Positions 42,795-53,852 of a DNA stretch of 64,000 nucleotides are shown one piece after another (the first letter of the stretch is position 1; the number at the start of each line of letters is the position of its first letter). The translations under genes and the position numbers were made by a program. The notes beneath the pieces were generated by a model. It did no database searches. It had not been told where the DNA came from and worked only from the letters and a program-made list of their open reading frames with translations. Origin of the DNA: Pseudomonas promysalinigenes (GTDB lineage: Bacteria > Pseudomonadota > Gammaproteobacteria > Pseudomonadales > Pseudomonadaceae); contig NZ_CP077094.1 of the NCBI RefSeq assembly GCF_014269025.2, forward strand, positions 3,348,001 to 3,412,000, given 5' to 3'.

Positions 42795-43367
42795 ATGTCC
42801 CGTACCTTCCTATATTGCCGCGTTAGTACGTCGTATCAGTTCACCGAGAACCAGGTACAGGATGTTAAGAATGCCGGCTTCGATGTGCAGGCCAATCGGG
42901 TGATTGAAGAGACGATTTCCGGTAGCGTCCCTGCAAGCGAGCGTCCCGGTTTCCAGAAGTTGCTGGAACGGATGGAATCAGGTGATGTGCTGATCGTCAC
43001 AAAGTTGGACCGCCTTGGACGCAACGCTATGGATGTACGGCAGACAGTCGAGCAACTGGCAGCAACCGGCATCCGCGTTCACTGCCTCGCCCTTGGTGGC
43101 GTAGACCTGACCAGTGCAGCGGGCAAGATGACCATGCAGGTGCTTGGTGCTGTCGCAGAGTTCGAGCGGGATTTGCTGATCGAGCGTACACAGTCCGGTC
43201 TGAAGCGTGCCAAGGCCGAAGGTAAGAAACTGGGGCGCCCTGAAGCGGTTGATACGACCAAGGCGGTGCAGAAGGCCAAGGCCAAGAACATGACACAGGC
43301 GGAAGTGGCAGCCGAACTCAACATCGGTATCGCCACGGTCAAACGGCACTGGAACAAGGCGCTGTAA
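42795..43367 (+). CDS. Serine recombinase, resolvase/invertase (Pin) family
   Basis: 190 aa. The catalytic N-terminal domain has YCRVSTSYQ with the nucleophile Ser, [32 protein letters not shown] and [22 protein letters not shown]. The C-terminal helix-turn-helix is [20 protein letters not shown]. Length is that of a Tn3-type resolvase or DNA invertase. ATG at 42795 is chosen; no good ribosome-binding site is seen for it or for the TTG at 42783. The partner site may be the dyad 69-86 bp upstream. Confidence 0.93.
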   Translation: MSRTFLYCRVSTSYQFTENQVQDVKNAGFDVQANRVIEETISGSVPASERPGFQKLLERMESGDVLIVTKLDRLGRNAMDVRQTVEQLAATGIRVHCLALGGVDLTSAAGKMTMQVLGAVAEFERDLLIERTQSGLKRAKAEGKKLGRPEAVDTTKAVQKAKAKNMTQAEVAAELNIGIATVKRHWNKAL

Positions 43368-43409
43368 GGCCCTACGCTGCGGTATCTGTCCTATAACGAG
43401 AAACGCCAC

Positions 43410-43616
43410 ATGGATGATAAGGCCGCTGCTACAGCCGACGCCCTAGAGCTGCCGCATATAAACCAGACCGCCCTGAGGGCAGCCATCGAGGAAGTAAGTA
43501 CATGGATCAGGCAGCGTGGGTCTGTAATTGCCCACGAAAACACGATGACATGCCTACAGGCACTTGATGCCAACGCAGACGCTATCGCTTCAGCGATAGA
43601 TCGCCTACGCTCATAG
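43410..43616 (+). CDS. Small hypothetical protein after the recombinase
   Basis: 68 aa, acidic N-terminus and mostly helical (INQTALRAAIEEVSTWIRQRG, MTCLQALDANADAIASAIDRL). It starts 42 bp after the recombinase stop and ends in a good intrinsic terminator, which supports its being a real gene transcribed with the recombinase. The coding sequence contains a 7-bp hairpin (43582-43599) near its end. I do not recognise the family. Confidence 0.6.
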   Translation: MDDKAAATADALELPHINQTALRAAIEEVSTWIRQRGSVIAHENTMTCLQALDANADAIASAIDRLRS

Positions 43617-43634
43617 CCGCCTTTTGGCGGCTTT
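43615..43634 (+). terminator. Intrinsic terminator of the recombinase operon
   Basis: AGCCGCC, a TTTT loop, GGCGGCT and then TTA overlap the stop codon of the small ORF. Stem seven base pairs. Confidence 0.8.
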
Positions 43635-43724
43635 ATGCTACCTGCGATATTCTGAAATTTGCTGGTGCGGGTAGTACGTAGATCGACTTAGGGTTAGGCA
43701 CCGACCCACACGTGAAAAAGGATT

Positions 43725-44111
43725 TCACGCTAAACAGCTTCTTGTCAGCCCCTGAAACCGCTTCAGGTATCCCCCAGCGTCTCGGGCAGGGATAGCGTGT
43801 CGCTCCTTAACCACGGAGCCCGGAGCACCATCGCTTTTCGGGATCACATCGAGGAAGTACATCGGAATCCCCGTATCCGCAGTTACAGTGGTCGTATCGC
43901 CTCGACGATAGCTCTTCGCACCGTCAAACCGGATCAATTCAAACCCGCGAGCGTTCTCATTGAATGCTCCAACTACACACGCAGAAAAGTCTTCTGGCGA
44001 GCGCTCGGTCGTTAACGTGGCTGCCGGGACAGTTTCTCTCAGCTGCTCAATTGATTTCGCACCACAAGAAATGAGAAGCAAGGTGCTTAATATCACTAAC
44101 GCGTTCCGCAT
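43725..44111 (-). CDS. Small lipoprotein at the end of the island defence operon
   Basis: 128 aa with signal ALVILSTLLLISC (cysteine at residue 16). The mature part has no family I recognise; it includes FSACVVGAFNENA, two further cysteines and a TRSCLA end. The start lies only 8 bp after the DUF4062 stop, so the two are probably co-transcribed. A membrane lipoprotein behind two cytoplasmic defence-like proteins is unusual. Its role is unknown. Confidence 0.7.
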   Translation of the reverse strand: MRNALVILSTLLLISCGAKSIEQLRETVPAATLTTERSPEDFSACVVGAFNENARGFELIRFDGAKSYRRGDTTTVTADTGIPMYFLDVIPKSDGAPGSVVKERHAIPARDAGGYLKRFQGLTRSCLA

Positions 44112-44119
44112 AAGAAGAA

Positions 44120-45148
44120 CTAAGCCTCCTCTGTAATAGAGTCAGCTGCCTTAATGCCTTCCTCAAGCAAAACGCGTCGAAACTCCTTCAGCACCTGCTT
44201 GCCGAGCTTGGTCAAAGACCAGTATCTGGCGCTATCACTTACTGGATGTTTCTTCTTTGATGGCTCCACCAAATCCAATGCTGCAAAGTCAGCAAGTATA
44301 TCAGTTACGATATTCACACCTATAGGGTGGTTCTGCACATACTTCGTCCCCACCAAATGAAGAGCTATATTCTTGCCGACCTCGGCGCTCGAATTTTCTA
44401 CGAGTAGATTTTTGGCAACCCAGTGAAATACGTCTGCAAGAGTAACGGTTACTGGCTCAACATCTTCCCAACGTGGTTTATCCTGAGTTCTTGCTGCCAG
44501 CTTCCTTTTGTTGGCATTTAGCACCTTAATAGCCGAACGCACCTCATCATGCTGCGTCTCCTCTTTCTTTCTAACTGCATCCAACTGCTCTCTTAAACTT
44601 GCGTTCTCACTACTAAGACGAGTCAGCTCTTTAGTAACTTCAGCACCGGTCACCTGATCCGCCCGAGTCCATCCAGTGCGGGGGTTTGCGGTAATTGCCT
44701 TCATTAAAGCTATTGATAGCTTTCCGTGAAGGTCATCCTTATTCGACCAAAAATTTACCAGCCTTGACTTGACCTTTGATTTAAACCTAGTTAAGCGCTG
44801 AAGCGCCTTAGCTTCTGTCTCGCATAGGTCTCGAGGCCAGGGAGCAGAGTCATCTATAACGAATCCTAAGATAGGAACTCCCTTCTCAACCGCATAGTCA
44901 TATTCTTTCTCTGTGTAACCAACACCTTCCGCAGTAACGGAACCATATCGATGAGCAACGATTAGAACGTAATAATCTATTTCATCTATCTGACGAGCAA
45001 TAATTTTCCATTGCTCCTCATCAGCAGCACTAAACATCTCCATCCCAACCGGGATATGACCCATCTCCAAAATAGCCTTGATAGCTTGCTCCCGCTCCCC
45101 TACAAGATCTTGGTAAGTGGAACTAACAAAAACCTGATACTTCTTCAT
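44120..45148 (-). CDS. DUF4062 domain protein with coiled coil and C-terminal winged-helix-like region
   Basis: 342 aa. MKKYQVFVSSTYQDLVGERE starts the DUF4062 domain (about 1-95), a TIR-like Rossmann fold with IDYYVLIVAHRYGS and GVGYTEKEYDYAVEKGVPIL. A coiled coil (about 175-215, LTRLSSENASLREQLDAVRK) and a helical C-terminal part with WSLTKLGKQVLKEF, typical of the end of a winged helix, follow. DUF4062 often occurs in signalling or defence proteins; the exact activity is not known to me. It is the second gene of a probable operon, 71 bp after the nuclease gene. Codon use is more AT-rich than the neighbours. The start follows a run of eight G. Confidence 0.8.
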   Translation of the reverse strand: MKKYQVFVSSTYQDLVGEREQAIKAILEMGHIPVGMEMFSAADEEQWKIIARQIDEIDYYVLIVAHRYGSVTAEGVGYTEKEYDYAVEKGVPILGFVIDDSAPWPRDLCETEAKALQRLTRFKSKVKSRLVNFWSNKDDLHGKLSIALMKAITANPRTGWTRADQVTGAEVTKELTRLSSENASLREQLDAVRKKEETQHDEVRSAIKVLNANKRKLAARTQDKPRWEDVEPVTVTLADVFHWVAKNLLVENSSAEVGKNIALHLVGTKYVQNHPIGVNIVTDILADFAALDLVEPSKKKHPVSDSARYWSLTKLGKQVLKEFRRVLLEEGIKAADSITEEA

Positions 45149-45219
45149 GCACCCCCCCCAACGAAACATAACGCGAAAACACAACTAAAAGGACATCAAA
45201 CCTGCAACATCAACAAGCA

Positions 45220-46305
45220 CTACTCATATAGCGAAATAGTCCCTTTTAACTGATCTGCAAAACCGTAAATATCGTCCACAGATGTGATCGGATGGCGCGT
45301 TTCGCTCTTCTCAGCGTCGAATATACCTATGTACTTCTGGCTGCGATTGAAGTGCAACCGGCAAATCGGTTTACGATTATTATCGTCCAGCAGAATTCCG
45401 AAGTAACTTTGGGTATCACGATGAACGATCCGCTTTGCATCCACAACCGCCCGCACAATTGCCTTGACTATGTGGAAACCTTCAAGCTCTTCAAGAGTAG
45501 TCTGGATACGGTCGTCGTCGCCGGCTTCCTCAGAAGACTCAGGCGCCGTTGATGCTTGAACGGCCATCATTGCATAAGACGGCTCGACTGCACCGCTCAT
45601 AGCTGATTTCAACCTGTCGTTGATCTGATCTCCTAGAAACTGGATTGCCGCTTTCCTAGTCAAGGTGGTGAACTGCTCTCTCACCTTCTGCGTAATGATC
45701 CCGTCGTAGACCCGAGTAGCGAAGAACTTCACAAACTCGTCACTAGGCTGACTGAACTGCGAAGCCATCTCTTTCTTGATCTGACCAACGTACTTCAGTT
45801 CTCCAGCAGCACTGATGATGGAGTCAACATCGAACGCGGACTTGGTTAGCTTCTGAAGCTCCGGAAGGGCGTGCTCGTCCAGATCGAGAAGGTCCAGCTC
45901 CAAGAATGGTTTCTCATCCATCTTATTAGGGGCATCGAGGTCGGTGAAGAATCGGTAGACCTGGCCATTGGTAAGGATGGAGATACGGGCGGTGGTGACG
46001 TGGAAATACCGGAAGAGCTGGCTCGCGTGATTGATATGCAGCGGCTCGCCGATTTTCTTGCACTCGATCAGGATCTGAATCTCGCCGTTCTTCATGATGG
46101 CGTAGTCGATCTTCTCGCCCTTCTTCGTCCCCACGTCGCAGACGTACTCTGGCGTAACCTCTGAGGGATCGAAAACGTCGTAGCCTAGGACGGAGTTGAT
46201 GAAGGGCATGACAAAGGCAATCTTGGTCGCCTCTTCTGTCTGGATAGCAGGGCCCTGCTGGCGGATCTTGGCTGATAATGCGTTCAGTCGCTCTACGAAT
46301 TCCAT
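45220..46305 (-). CDS. PD-(D/E)XK nuclease, type I restriction HsdR N-terminal-like
   Basis: 361 aa. The N-terminal domain (about 1-135) matches the HSDR_N fold. KIDYAIMKNGEIQILIECKK supplies the Asp, Glu-x-Lys catalytic residues near 82-100, after TEEATKIAFVMPFINSVLGYDVFDPSEV. The rest has helical regions and a C-terminal domain with PICRLHFNRSQKYIGIFD. No helicase or methylase is nearby, so it is not a normal type I system. The start ATG at 46305 has a GAGGAG-like site; the longer upstream frame is unsupported. It leads the operon with DUF4062 and the lipoprotein. Confidence 0.82.
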   Translation of the reverse strand: MEFVERLNALSAKIRQQGPAIQTEEATKIAFVMPFINSVLGYDVFDPSEVTPEYVCDVGTKKGEKIDYAIMKNGEIQILIECKKIGEPLHINHASQLFRYFHVTTARISILTNGQVYRFFTDLDAPNKMDEKPFLELDLLDLDEHALPELQKLTKSAFDVDSIISAAGELKYVGQIKKEMASQFSQPSDEFVKFFATRVYDGIITQKVREQFTTLTRKAAIQFLGDQINDRLKSAMSGAVEPSYAMMAVQASTAPESSEEAGDDDRIQTTLEELEGFHIVKAIVRAVVDAKRIVHRDTQSYFGILLDDNNRKPICRLHFNRSQKYIGIFDAEKSETRHPITSVDDIYGFADQLKGTISLYE

Positions 46306-46510
46306 GTCTCGCTCCTCGCTCAGATGCCACATCCTAGTAGCAGTGCTGCCGTACTGGCAATTACAAATCACAGCGAGTGAAGGGGGATAAGCGCCACATG
46401 AGCGGATGACAGGGCGGCGCCGAGATTGGCGTAACCAGAGAGGGGATTGGAGAGGCGAGATGACGAAGCTAGAATACTCAGCACGGTGCACCGCATAGGT
46501 GTACTACGGC

Positions 46511-46521
46511 ACTGGTCCACT
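46511..46521 (+). repeat. Single arm-type site at the right end of the island
   Basis: ACTGGTCCACT matches the left repeat ATTGGTCCACT at ten of eleven positions and lies 46 bp inside the right 112-bp repeat. One site here against three on the left is the usual asymmetry of integrase attachment regions. Confidence 0.65.
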
Positions 46522-46573
46522 TCGAGAATTTGAGAGGGAAAATTCCTTTAGAATTAAGGACTTGCGTAATGGA

Positions 46574-46680
46574 GGCGGCCCCACCAGCCACACCCCGGCA
46601 CTCGATGTTCCCGCTATGGCTGCTCCCTTCCGGGCCTGACCAGGTTAACGGGTAATCAATGCGGGGGGACCGATGGGGCC
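46574..46680 (-). ncRNA. ffs: SRP RNA (4.5S RNA), promoter-linked copy
   Basis: Small bacterial signal recognition particle RNA of about 107 nt. Its 5' GGCCCCAUCGGU pairs with GCUGGUGGGGCC near the 3' end, and the apical hairpin contains the conserved CAGGCCCGGAAGGGAGCAGCC core in two adjoining parts. It binds Ffh and guides membrane-protein translation. This copy keeps the chromosomal promoter and the complete 5' stem, so it is expected to be the working gene after island insertion. Exact ends are estimated from base pairing. Confidence 0.93.
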
Positions 46681-46687
46681 ACCACTA

Positions 46688-46743
46688 CGCGGCTCGCTGA
46701 GCAGCGAGCCGCGCCATTGTACCGCTCTGGGGCGAAGATACAA
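46688..46743 (-). promoter_or_regulatory. Promoter and leader of ffs
   Basis: On the minus strand TTGTAT (46743-46738), 16 bases and TACAAT (46721-46716) form a sigma-70 promoter with a start near 46709, about 29 nt before the mature 5' end. An 11-bp hairpin (46688-46713, CGCGGCTCGCT with GAGC loop) overlaps the start and leader. It may serve leader processing, or end ligA transcription. Confidence 0.7.
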
Positions 46744-46838
46744 CCTTTAAGATAAGAAAAACTCATCATTTCTCAATGACTTGTCCCGCCCATGGCATAT
46801 CTAGGCCTGCAACTCAGCCCTCAACAATATTCCACCGA

Positions 46839-49172
<2,334 letters not shown>

Positions 49173-49268
49173 TCAGGTTCTCTTGCAAAGCAAAAGAGCA
49201 GCCCTGGGCTGCTCTTGCGCTTGAAACGGGGTGGGTAAGACCAAGGCCAGGCCACCCACTGGTCTACA

Positions 49269-50153
49269 TCAGCGTTTTTGGGTCAGCGCGCGGCGCTCGA
49301 ACTCGACGATGCGCTGGCGATAATGCTCGATGGTTTGCGCCGTCAGCACGCTGCGCTGGTCGTCCTTGAGTTCGCCATTGAGCTCGTGGGCCAGCTTGCG
49401 CGCCGCCGCCACCATCACATCGAAGGCCTGCTTCGGATGACGTGGGCCTGGCAGACCCAGGAAGAAGCTCACTGCACGGGTGCTGAAGTGGTCGATATCG
49501 TCAAGGTCGAAGATACCCGGCTTGACTGCGTTGGCCATGGAGAACAGCACTTCGCCGTGACCGGCCATGCTCTCGTGGCGGTGGAAAATATCCATTTCGC
49601 CAAAACGCAGGCCGCTTTCAAGAATGTTCTGCAGCAGAGCTGGCCCCTTGAAACCACCTTCGTCGCGGGAAATGACGCTGATCACCAATACTTCCTCGAC
49701 GGGCGGCAATTCCTTGGCCGAGTTGCCAGCGGCGGCAAAGCCATTGTTGCGGCTGTTGTCAGCGGTGAACGATTCGTCGGCATCGGCGAACAGGTCAGGC
49801 TCGCGCGGTTCAGCGACCAAGTCGAGGTCGCCCTGCTCTTGGGCAGCACGCTTGTTGCGCTTGCTGGCCTTGGCCGGTTTCGGCTCACGCTCGCGGTCGC
49901 GCTCCCGGGCCGGGGCACTGAGCGACGGCAGGTCGGCCTCGTCCAGTTCTGGCTCCTTCTGGGTTTCCAGTACCCGCGACGGGCCGAGCACTTCCGCACT
50001 GCCCTCCTCGTCCGGCAGGTTGGAATAACTGCGATCCAGACGGAATTTCAGCTTGCCTTTTCCGCCGCGCATACGGCGCCAGCCGTCGAAAAGAATACCG
50101 GCGATGACAATGACGCCGATGACGATCAGCCACTCGCGCAGACCGATTTCCAT
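49269..50153 (-). CDS. zipA: Cell division protein ZipA
   Basis: 294 aa. An N-terminal membrane anchor ([18 protein letters not shown]) is followed by a basic and then acidic, proline-poor linker and the C-terminal FtsZ-binding domain from about 150 ([22 protein letters not shown] ... [21 protein letters not shown] region). It tethers FtsZ to the membrane. It lies between smc and ligA, the normal order in Pseudomonas. Confidence 0.94.
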   Translation of the reverse strand: MEIGLREWLIVIGVIVIAGILFDGWRRMRGGKGKLKFRLDRSYSNLPDEEGSAEVLGPSRVLETQKEPELDEADLPSLSAPARERDREREPKPAKASKRNKRAAQEQGDLDLVAEPREPDLFADADESFTADNSRNNGFAAAGNSAKELPPVEEVLVISVISRDEGGFKGPALLQNILESGLRFGEMDIFHRHESMAGHGEVLFSMANAVKPGIFDLDDIDHFSTRAVSFFLGLPGPRHPKQAFDVMVAAARKLAHELNGELKDDQRSVLTAQTIEHYRQRIVEFERRALTQKR

Positions 50154-50360
50154 GTAATCCCGTGCCTCTATAAAAATATGCTTGAAAACAAAGGGTTCAA
50201 AAGCCCTTTAACACGTGGCGCCAACTCTATGTTCTGACAGGCGTTTTACCCACGCAAAAAACGAGTGACATTAAGCTAGCACGACCAAAGACAACTTTAC
50301 ACCGTCTGTCGCACATGTCAGGGGACATTTGCCTACGCTTTTCATCCCGATCTTCGTTCA

Positions 50361-53300
50361 TCAGGCGTCCACCATGGCCAGGGCCTCCTCTACATCAACT
50401 GCAACAAGACGTGAACAGCCCGGCTCATGCATGGTCACCCCCATCAGTTGATCCGCCATCTCCATGGCGATCTTGTTATGGGTGATGTAGATGAACTGCA
50501 CGCTTTCACTCATTTCCTTGACCAGCCGGGCGTACCGCCCAACGTTGGCATCGTCCAGTGGCGCATCGACCTCGTCGAGCATGCAGAACGGTGCTGGGTT
50601 CAACTTGAAGATGGCAAACACCAGCGCCAAAGCGGTCAGTGCCTTCTCGCCGCCGGATAGAAGATGGATGGTGCTGTTCTTCTTGCCCGGCGGACGCGCC
50701 ATAATCGTCACCCCTGTATCGAGTAGATCTTCGCCCGTCAGTTCCAGATAAGCGCTGCCACCACCGAAAACTTTTGGAAAAAGTGCCTGTAATCCTGCAT
50801 TTATCTGATCAAAGGTATCCTTGAAGCGGTTGCGGGTTTCCTTGTCTATCTTGCGAATGACGTTTTCCAAGGTATCAAGGGCCTCGACCAGGTCGGCATC
50901 CTGGGCGTCCAGGTAACGCTTGCGCTCGGACTGCTGCTCGTATTCCTCGATGGCCGCCAAGTTGATCGCGCCCAGGCGCTGGATACGGCCTTCGACCTGC
51001 TCCAGCTCAAGCTCGGTGCCCTGCTCACTGACGTCGGCCTCGAGCGTGGCCAGCACGCCTTGCAAATCGTAGCCATCAGCCAACAATTGCTCCTGCAAGG
51101 TGCGCCGACGTATATCCAGGCCCTGGTTTTCCAGGCGCATCTGCTCCAGCTGGCCACGCAGCAGTTGGGCTTGCTGTTCGGCCTGGGTGCGGCGCTTTTC
51201 GGCATCACGCAATGCGCGATCTGCTTCGTCCATGTGCAGCCGCGCCTGACGCATTTCCTCGTCGACGCTCATGCGCCGCTCCAGCAGTTCCTCAAGCTTA
51301 AGGCGCAGCTCTTCAAGCGGTGCTTCACCTTCTTCGAGGTTCAGGTTCAGTTGCTCCTGACGCTCGCTCAGCCGTGCGGCCTGCTGCTCCAGGCGCTCCA
51401 ATGCCTGGCGAGTGGAGTCATGCTGGGCGCGCAGCGAGCCAAGGCGCACGGCCAACTGATGGGCGTGGTCCTTGTGCTGCCGGGCTTGCTGGCGAATGCG
51501 GTCAAGGCCTTCACGCAGCGTGTCGCGGCGCGCCATCAGTTGCTCGCGCTGCTCGGTGTCCTGGGCCATAAGGTCCAGCGCCTCCTGCAGCAGAAGGCGC
51601 GCTTCGCCACGTTGCTCGTGCTCAAGCGCCCGTTGCTCCTGAAGCTCGGCCAGTTCTTCCTGCAGGCGACGCCGCCGCAGCTCGAGCTGCTCGGCGCGAG
51701 CGCGCTCAGCGGACAGACTGGCCTTGAGCTCGCCGTGCTGGCGGTTTTCTTCCTGGCTACGGCGGCGCAATTGCTCGCGCTGCTCTTCCAGTTCAAGCTG
51801 TTGCTCGCGGGTGATCTGCGCCTCGTGCTCCAGCTGTTCCAGCGCCGCCTCAAGTGCCTGTTGCTCCTCACCCAACCGTTCGATTTCCTGGGCACGGGCC
51901 AGCACACCCCCTTGAGACTCGGCACCGCGGCTGACGCGCAGAAAATGCCGCCCCACCCAGTAGCCATCGCGGCTCACCAGGCTTTGCCCGTCGCTCAACG
52001 CGGCGCGCTTGGCCAACGCCTCGGCAAGGTCTTGTACTGGTTGCACATGGCCTAGCCACGGCGCCAAGTCGGTGCGCCCTTCGACCTTGTCGAGCAGGCT
52101 GCCGGGCTGGCGCTCACCACCTTCGGCTGCCAGCAGCAGGCGCAGCTCACCCTGCTCCAGGGCGCTGAAGTTCAAGCCAGCAAAATCGTCCAGGAGCACG
52201 GCTTGCAAATCGGCGCCCAGCACGGTTTCCACGGCCAGCTCCCAGCCCGGCTCAACGCGCAGGCCCTCAGCCAGGCGCGGACGCAGGTCCAGCCCATGGT
52301 CCTGAAGCCATTGGGCAGTACCGCCCACAGGCTCCAGAGCAGCCTGCTGCAGCGCCTCGAGCGAGGCCAGGCGGCCGCCCAGACGCTGCAAGTCGCCTTG
52401 TTGCTGCTGCTGGGCGTGAATCGCCTGCTGCAATTGCTCGCGCACGTGCTCCAGGCGCTCGACCACTTGTTGCTCCGACACCTGCAACTGCTCAAGCAGC
52501 ATCTCGCTGGCGGCCAGTTGCTCGGCCAACTCCAGCATGCCGGTATCCTGCGGGTCCACGCCCAGTTGCTCACGCTCCTCGGCCAGCTTGCGCTGACGCT
52601 CGGCCAGGCGCTCCAGGCTGGCTTCTAGCTGCTGCAGCCGGGCCTGCTGCACCTCGGCTTGGCGCCGTGGTTCAGCGGAGCGAGTGTTGAAACTGTCCCA
52701 CTGCTCTTGCCAGCCATGCATACCCAGCTCGGCTTCTTCAAGGCTAGCGGCAGCTTCTTCGGCGCCAGCCAGGGTCAGCTCCTGCTCCGGCTCGAGCATC
52801 GCCAGCTCTTCACCGAGTGTGGCCAACAGGGTGCGGTCATGCCCCAGGTGAGATTCGGTCTCCTGGCGGCTACGCTCGGCCTCCTTCAAATCGTCCTGCA
52901 ACTGGCGCAGGCGCTGCTGGCCATGCTGGATGCTCTGCTCCACCCGAGCAATGTCACCGGCCACTGAGTAAAAGCGGCCTTGCACTTGATTGAATCGCTC
53001 GGAGAGCTCGTGGTGGCCGTCGCGCAGGCGTTCGATACTGGCATCGGCGTTACGCTGCTCCGCCACCAGCGCCTCGTGGGCAATATCCTGGTCACCGATC
53101 ACCGCCTCACGCTGGCGCACACGCTCATCCAGGTCGCGCCAGCGCAACGCTGCCAGGCGGGCCTTGAGCTGGCGTTCGTAAGCCTTGTAATCACGGTACT
53201 TCTCCGCAGCCTGGGCCTGGCGCTGCAAGCGCTCGAGCTGGCGCTCCAGCTCTTCGCGCAGGTCGGTCAAGCGTGCAAGATTCTCCTGAGTCCGGCGAAT

Positions 53301-53849
53301 CCGGCTTTCGGTTTCGCGGCGGCGCTCCTTGTATTTGGAGATACCCGCCGCCTCTTCGATGAAATTGCGCAGCTCTTCTGGCTTGGCCTCGATGAGCTTG
53401 GAGATCATGCCCTGCTCGATGATCGAATAGCTGCGCGGGCCCAGGCCGGTGCCGAGGAAGATGTCCGTGATATCGCGGCGGCGACACTTGGTGCCGTTTA
53501 GGTAATAGCTGTTCTGCCCGTCTCGGGTGACCTTGCGGCGGATGGAAATTTCGGCGTACGCCGCGTATTCGCCCAGCAGGGTGGTCTCGCTGTTGTCGAA
53601 CACCAGCTCGATACTGGCCTGGCTCACCGGCTTGCGGCTGGTGGAGCCGTTGAAGATGACGTCGGTCATCGACTCGCCGCGCAGGTTCTTCGCCGAACTT
53701 TCGCCCATCACCCAGCGCACCGCATCGATGATGTTGGACTTGCCGCAACCGTTAGGGCCAACCACCGCCGCCATGTTGCTGGGGAAGTTGACCGTGGTGG
53801 GGTCGACGAACGACTTGAACCCGGCCAGGCGAATGCACTTCAGGCGCAT
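50361..53849 (-). CDS. smc: Chromosome segregation protein SMC
   Basis: 1162-aa condensin ATPase. The N-terminal head has Walker A VGPNGCGKSNIIDA. Long coiled coils rich in Glu, Gln and Leu flank a hinge around 515-650. The C-terminal head has the signature LLSGGEKALTALAL and Walker B FCMLDEVDAPLDDANV. The gene ends 207 bp before the zipA start; that gap shows no gene. Its start lies 3 bp after the stop of the GntR-family gene, suggesting shared transcription. Confidence 0.97.
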   Translation of the reverse strand: MRLKCIRLAGFKSFVDPTTVNFPSNMAAVVGPNGCGKSNIIDAVRWVMGESSAKNLRGESMTDVIFNGSTSRKPVSQASIELVFDNSETTLLGEYAAYAEISIRRKVTRDGQNSYYLNGTKCRRRDITDIFLGTGLGPRSYSIIEQGMISKLIEAKPEELRNFIEEAAGISKYKERRRETESRIRRTQENLARLTDLREELERQLERLQRQAQAAEKYRDYKAYERQLKARLAALRWRDLDERVRQREAVIGDQDIAHEALVAEQRNADASIERLRDGHHELSERFNQVQGRFYSVAGDIARVEQSIQHGQQRLRQLQDDLKEAERSRQETESHLGHDRTLLATLGEELAMLEPEQELTLAGAEEAAASLEEAELGMHGWQEQWDSFNTRSAEPRRQAEVQQARLQQLEASLERLAERQRKLAEEREQLGVDPQDTGMLELAEQLAASEMLLEQLQVSEQQVVERLEHVREQLQQAIHAQQQQQGDLQRLGGRLASLEALQQAALEPVGGTAQWLQDHGLDLRPRLAEGLRVEPGWELAVETVLGADLQAVLLDDFAGLNFSALEQGELRLLLAAEGGERQPGSLLDKVEGRTDLAPWLGHVQPVQDLAEALAKRAALSDGQSLVSRDGYWVGRHFLRVSRGAESQGGVLARAQEIERLGEEQQALEAALEQLEHEAQITREQQLELEEQREQLRRRSQEENRQHGELKASLSAERARAEQLELRRRRLQEELAELQEQRALEHEQRGEARLLLQEALDLMAQDTEQREQLMARRDTLREGLDRIRQQARQHKDHAHQLAVRLGSLRAQHDSTRQALERLEQQAARLSERQEQLNLNLEEGEAPLEELRLKLEELLERRMSVDEEMRQARLHMDEADRALRDAEKRRTQAEQQAQLLRGQLEQMRLENQGLDIRRRTLQEQLLADGYDLQGVLATLEADVSEQGTELELEQVEGRIQRLGAINLAAIEEYEQQSERKRYLDAQDADLVEALDTLENVIRKIDKETRNRFKDTFDQINAGLQALFPKVFGGGSAYLELTGEDLLDTGVTIMARPPGKKNSTIHLLSGGEKALTALALVFAIFKLNPAPFCMLDEVDAPLDDANVGRYARLVKEMSESVQFIYITHNKIAMEMADQLMGVTMHEPGCSRLVAVDVEEALAMVDA

Positions 53850-53852
53850 CGG

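Larger units (their letters stand above)
38058..46679. mobile_element. Integrative element inserted in the SRP RNA gene ffs
   Basis: An 8.6-kb region lies between identical 112-bp direct repeats that each hold a near-complete ffs. It has a tyrosine integrase next to the left repeat with three arm-type sites, a matching site near the right repeat, a serine recombinase, a replication-like winged-helix protein and several defence-like genes. Its noncoding parts and the DUF4062 gene are clearly more AT-rich than the flanking chromosome. No conjugation genes are present, so it would need help to move between cells. Confidence 0.92.
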
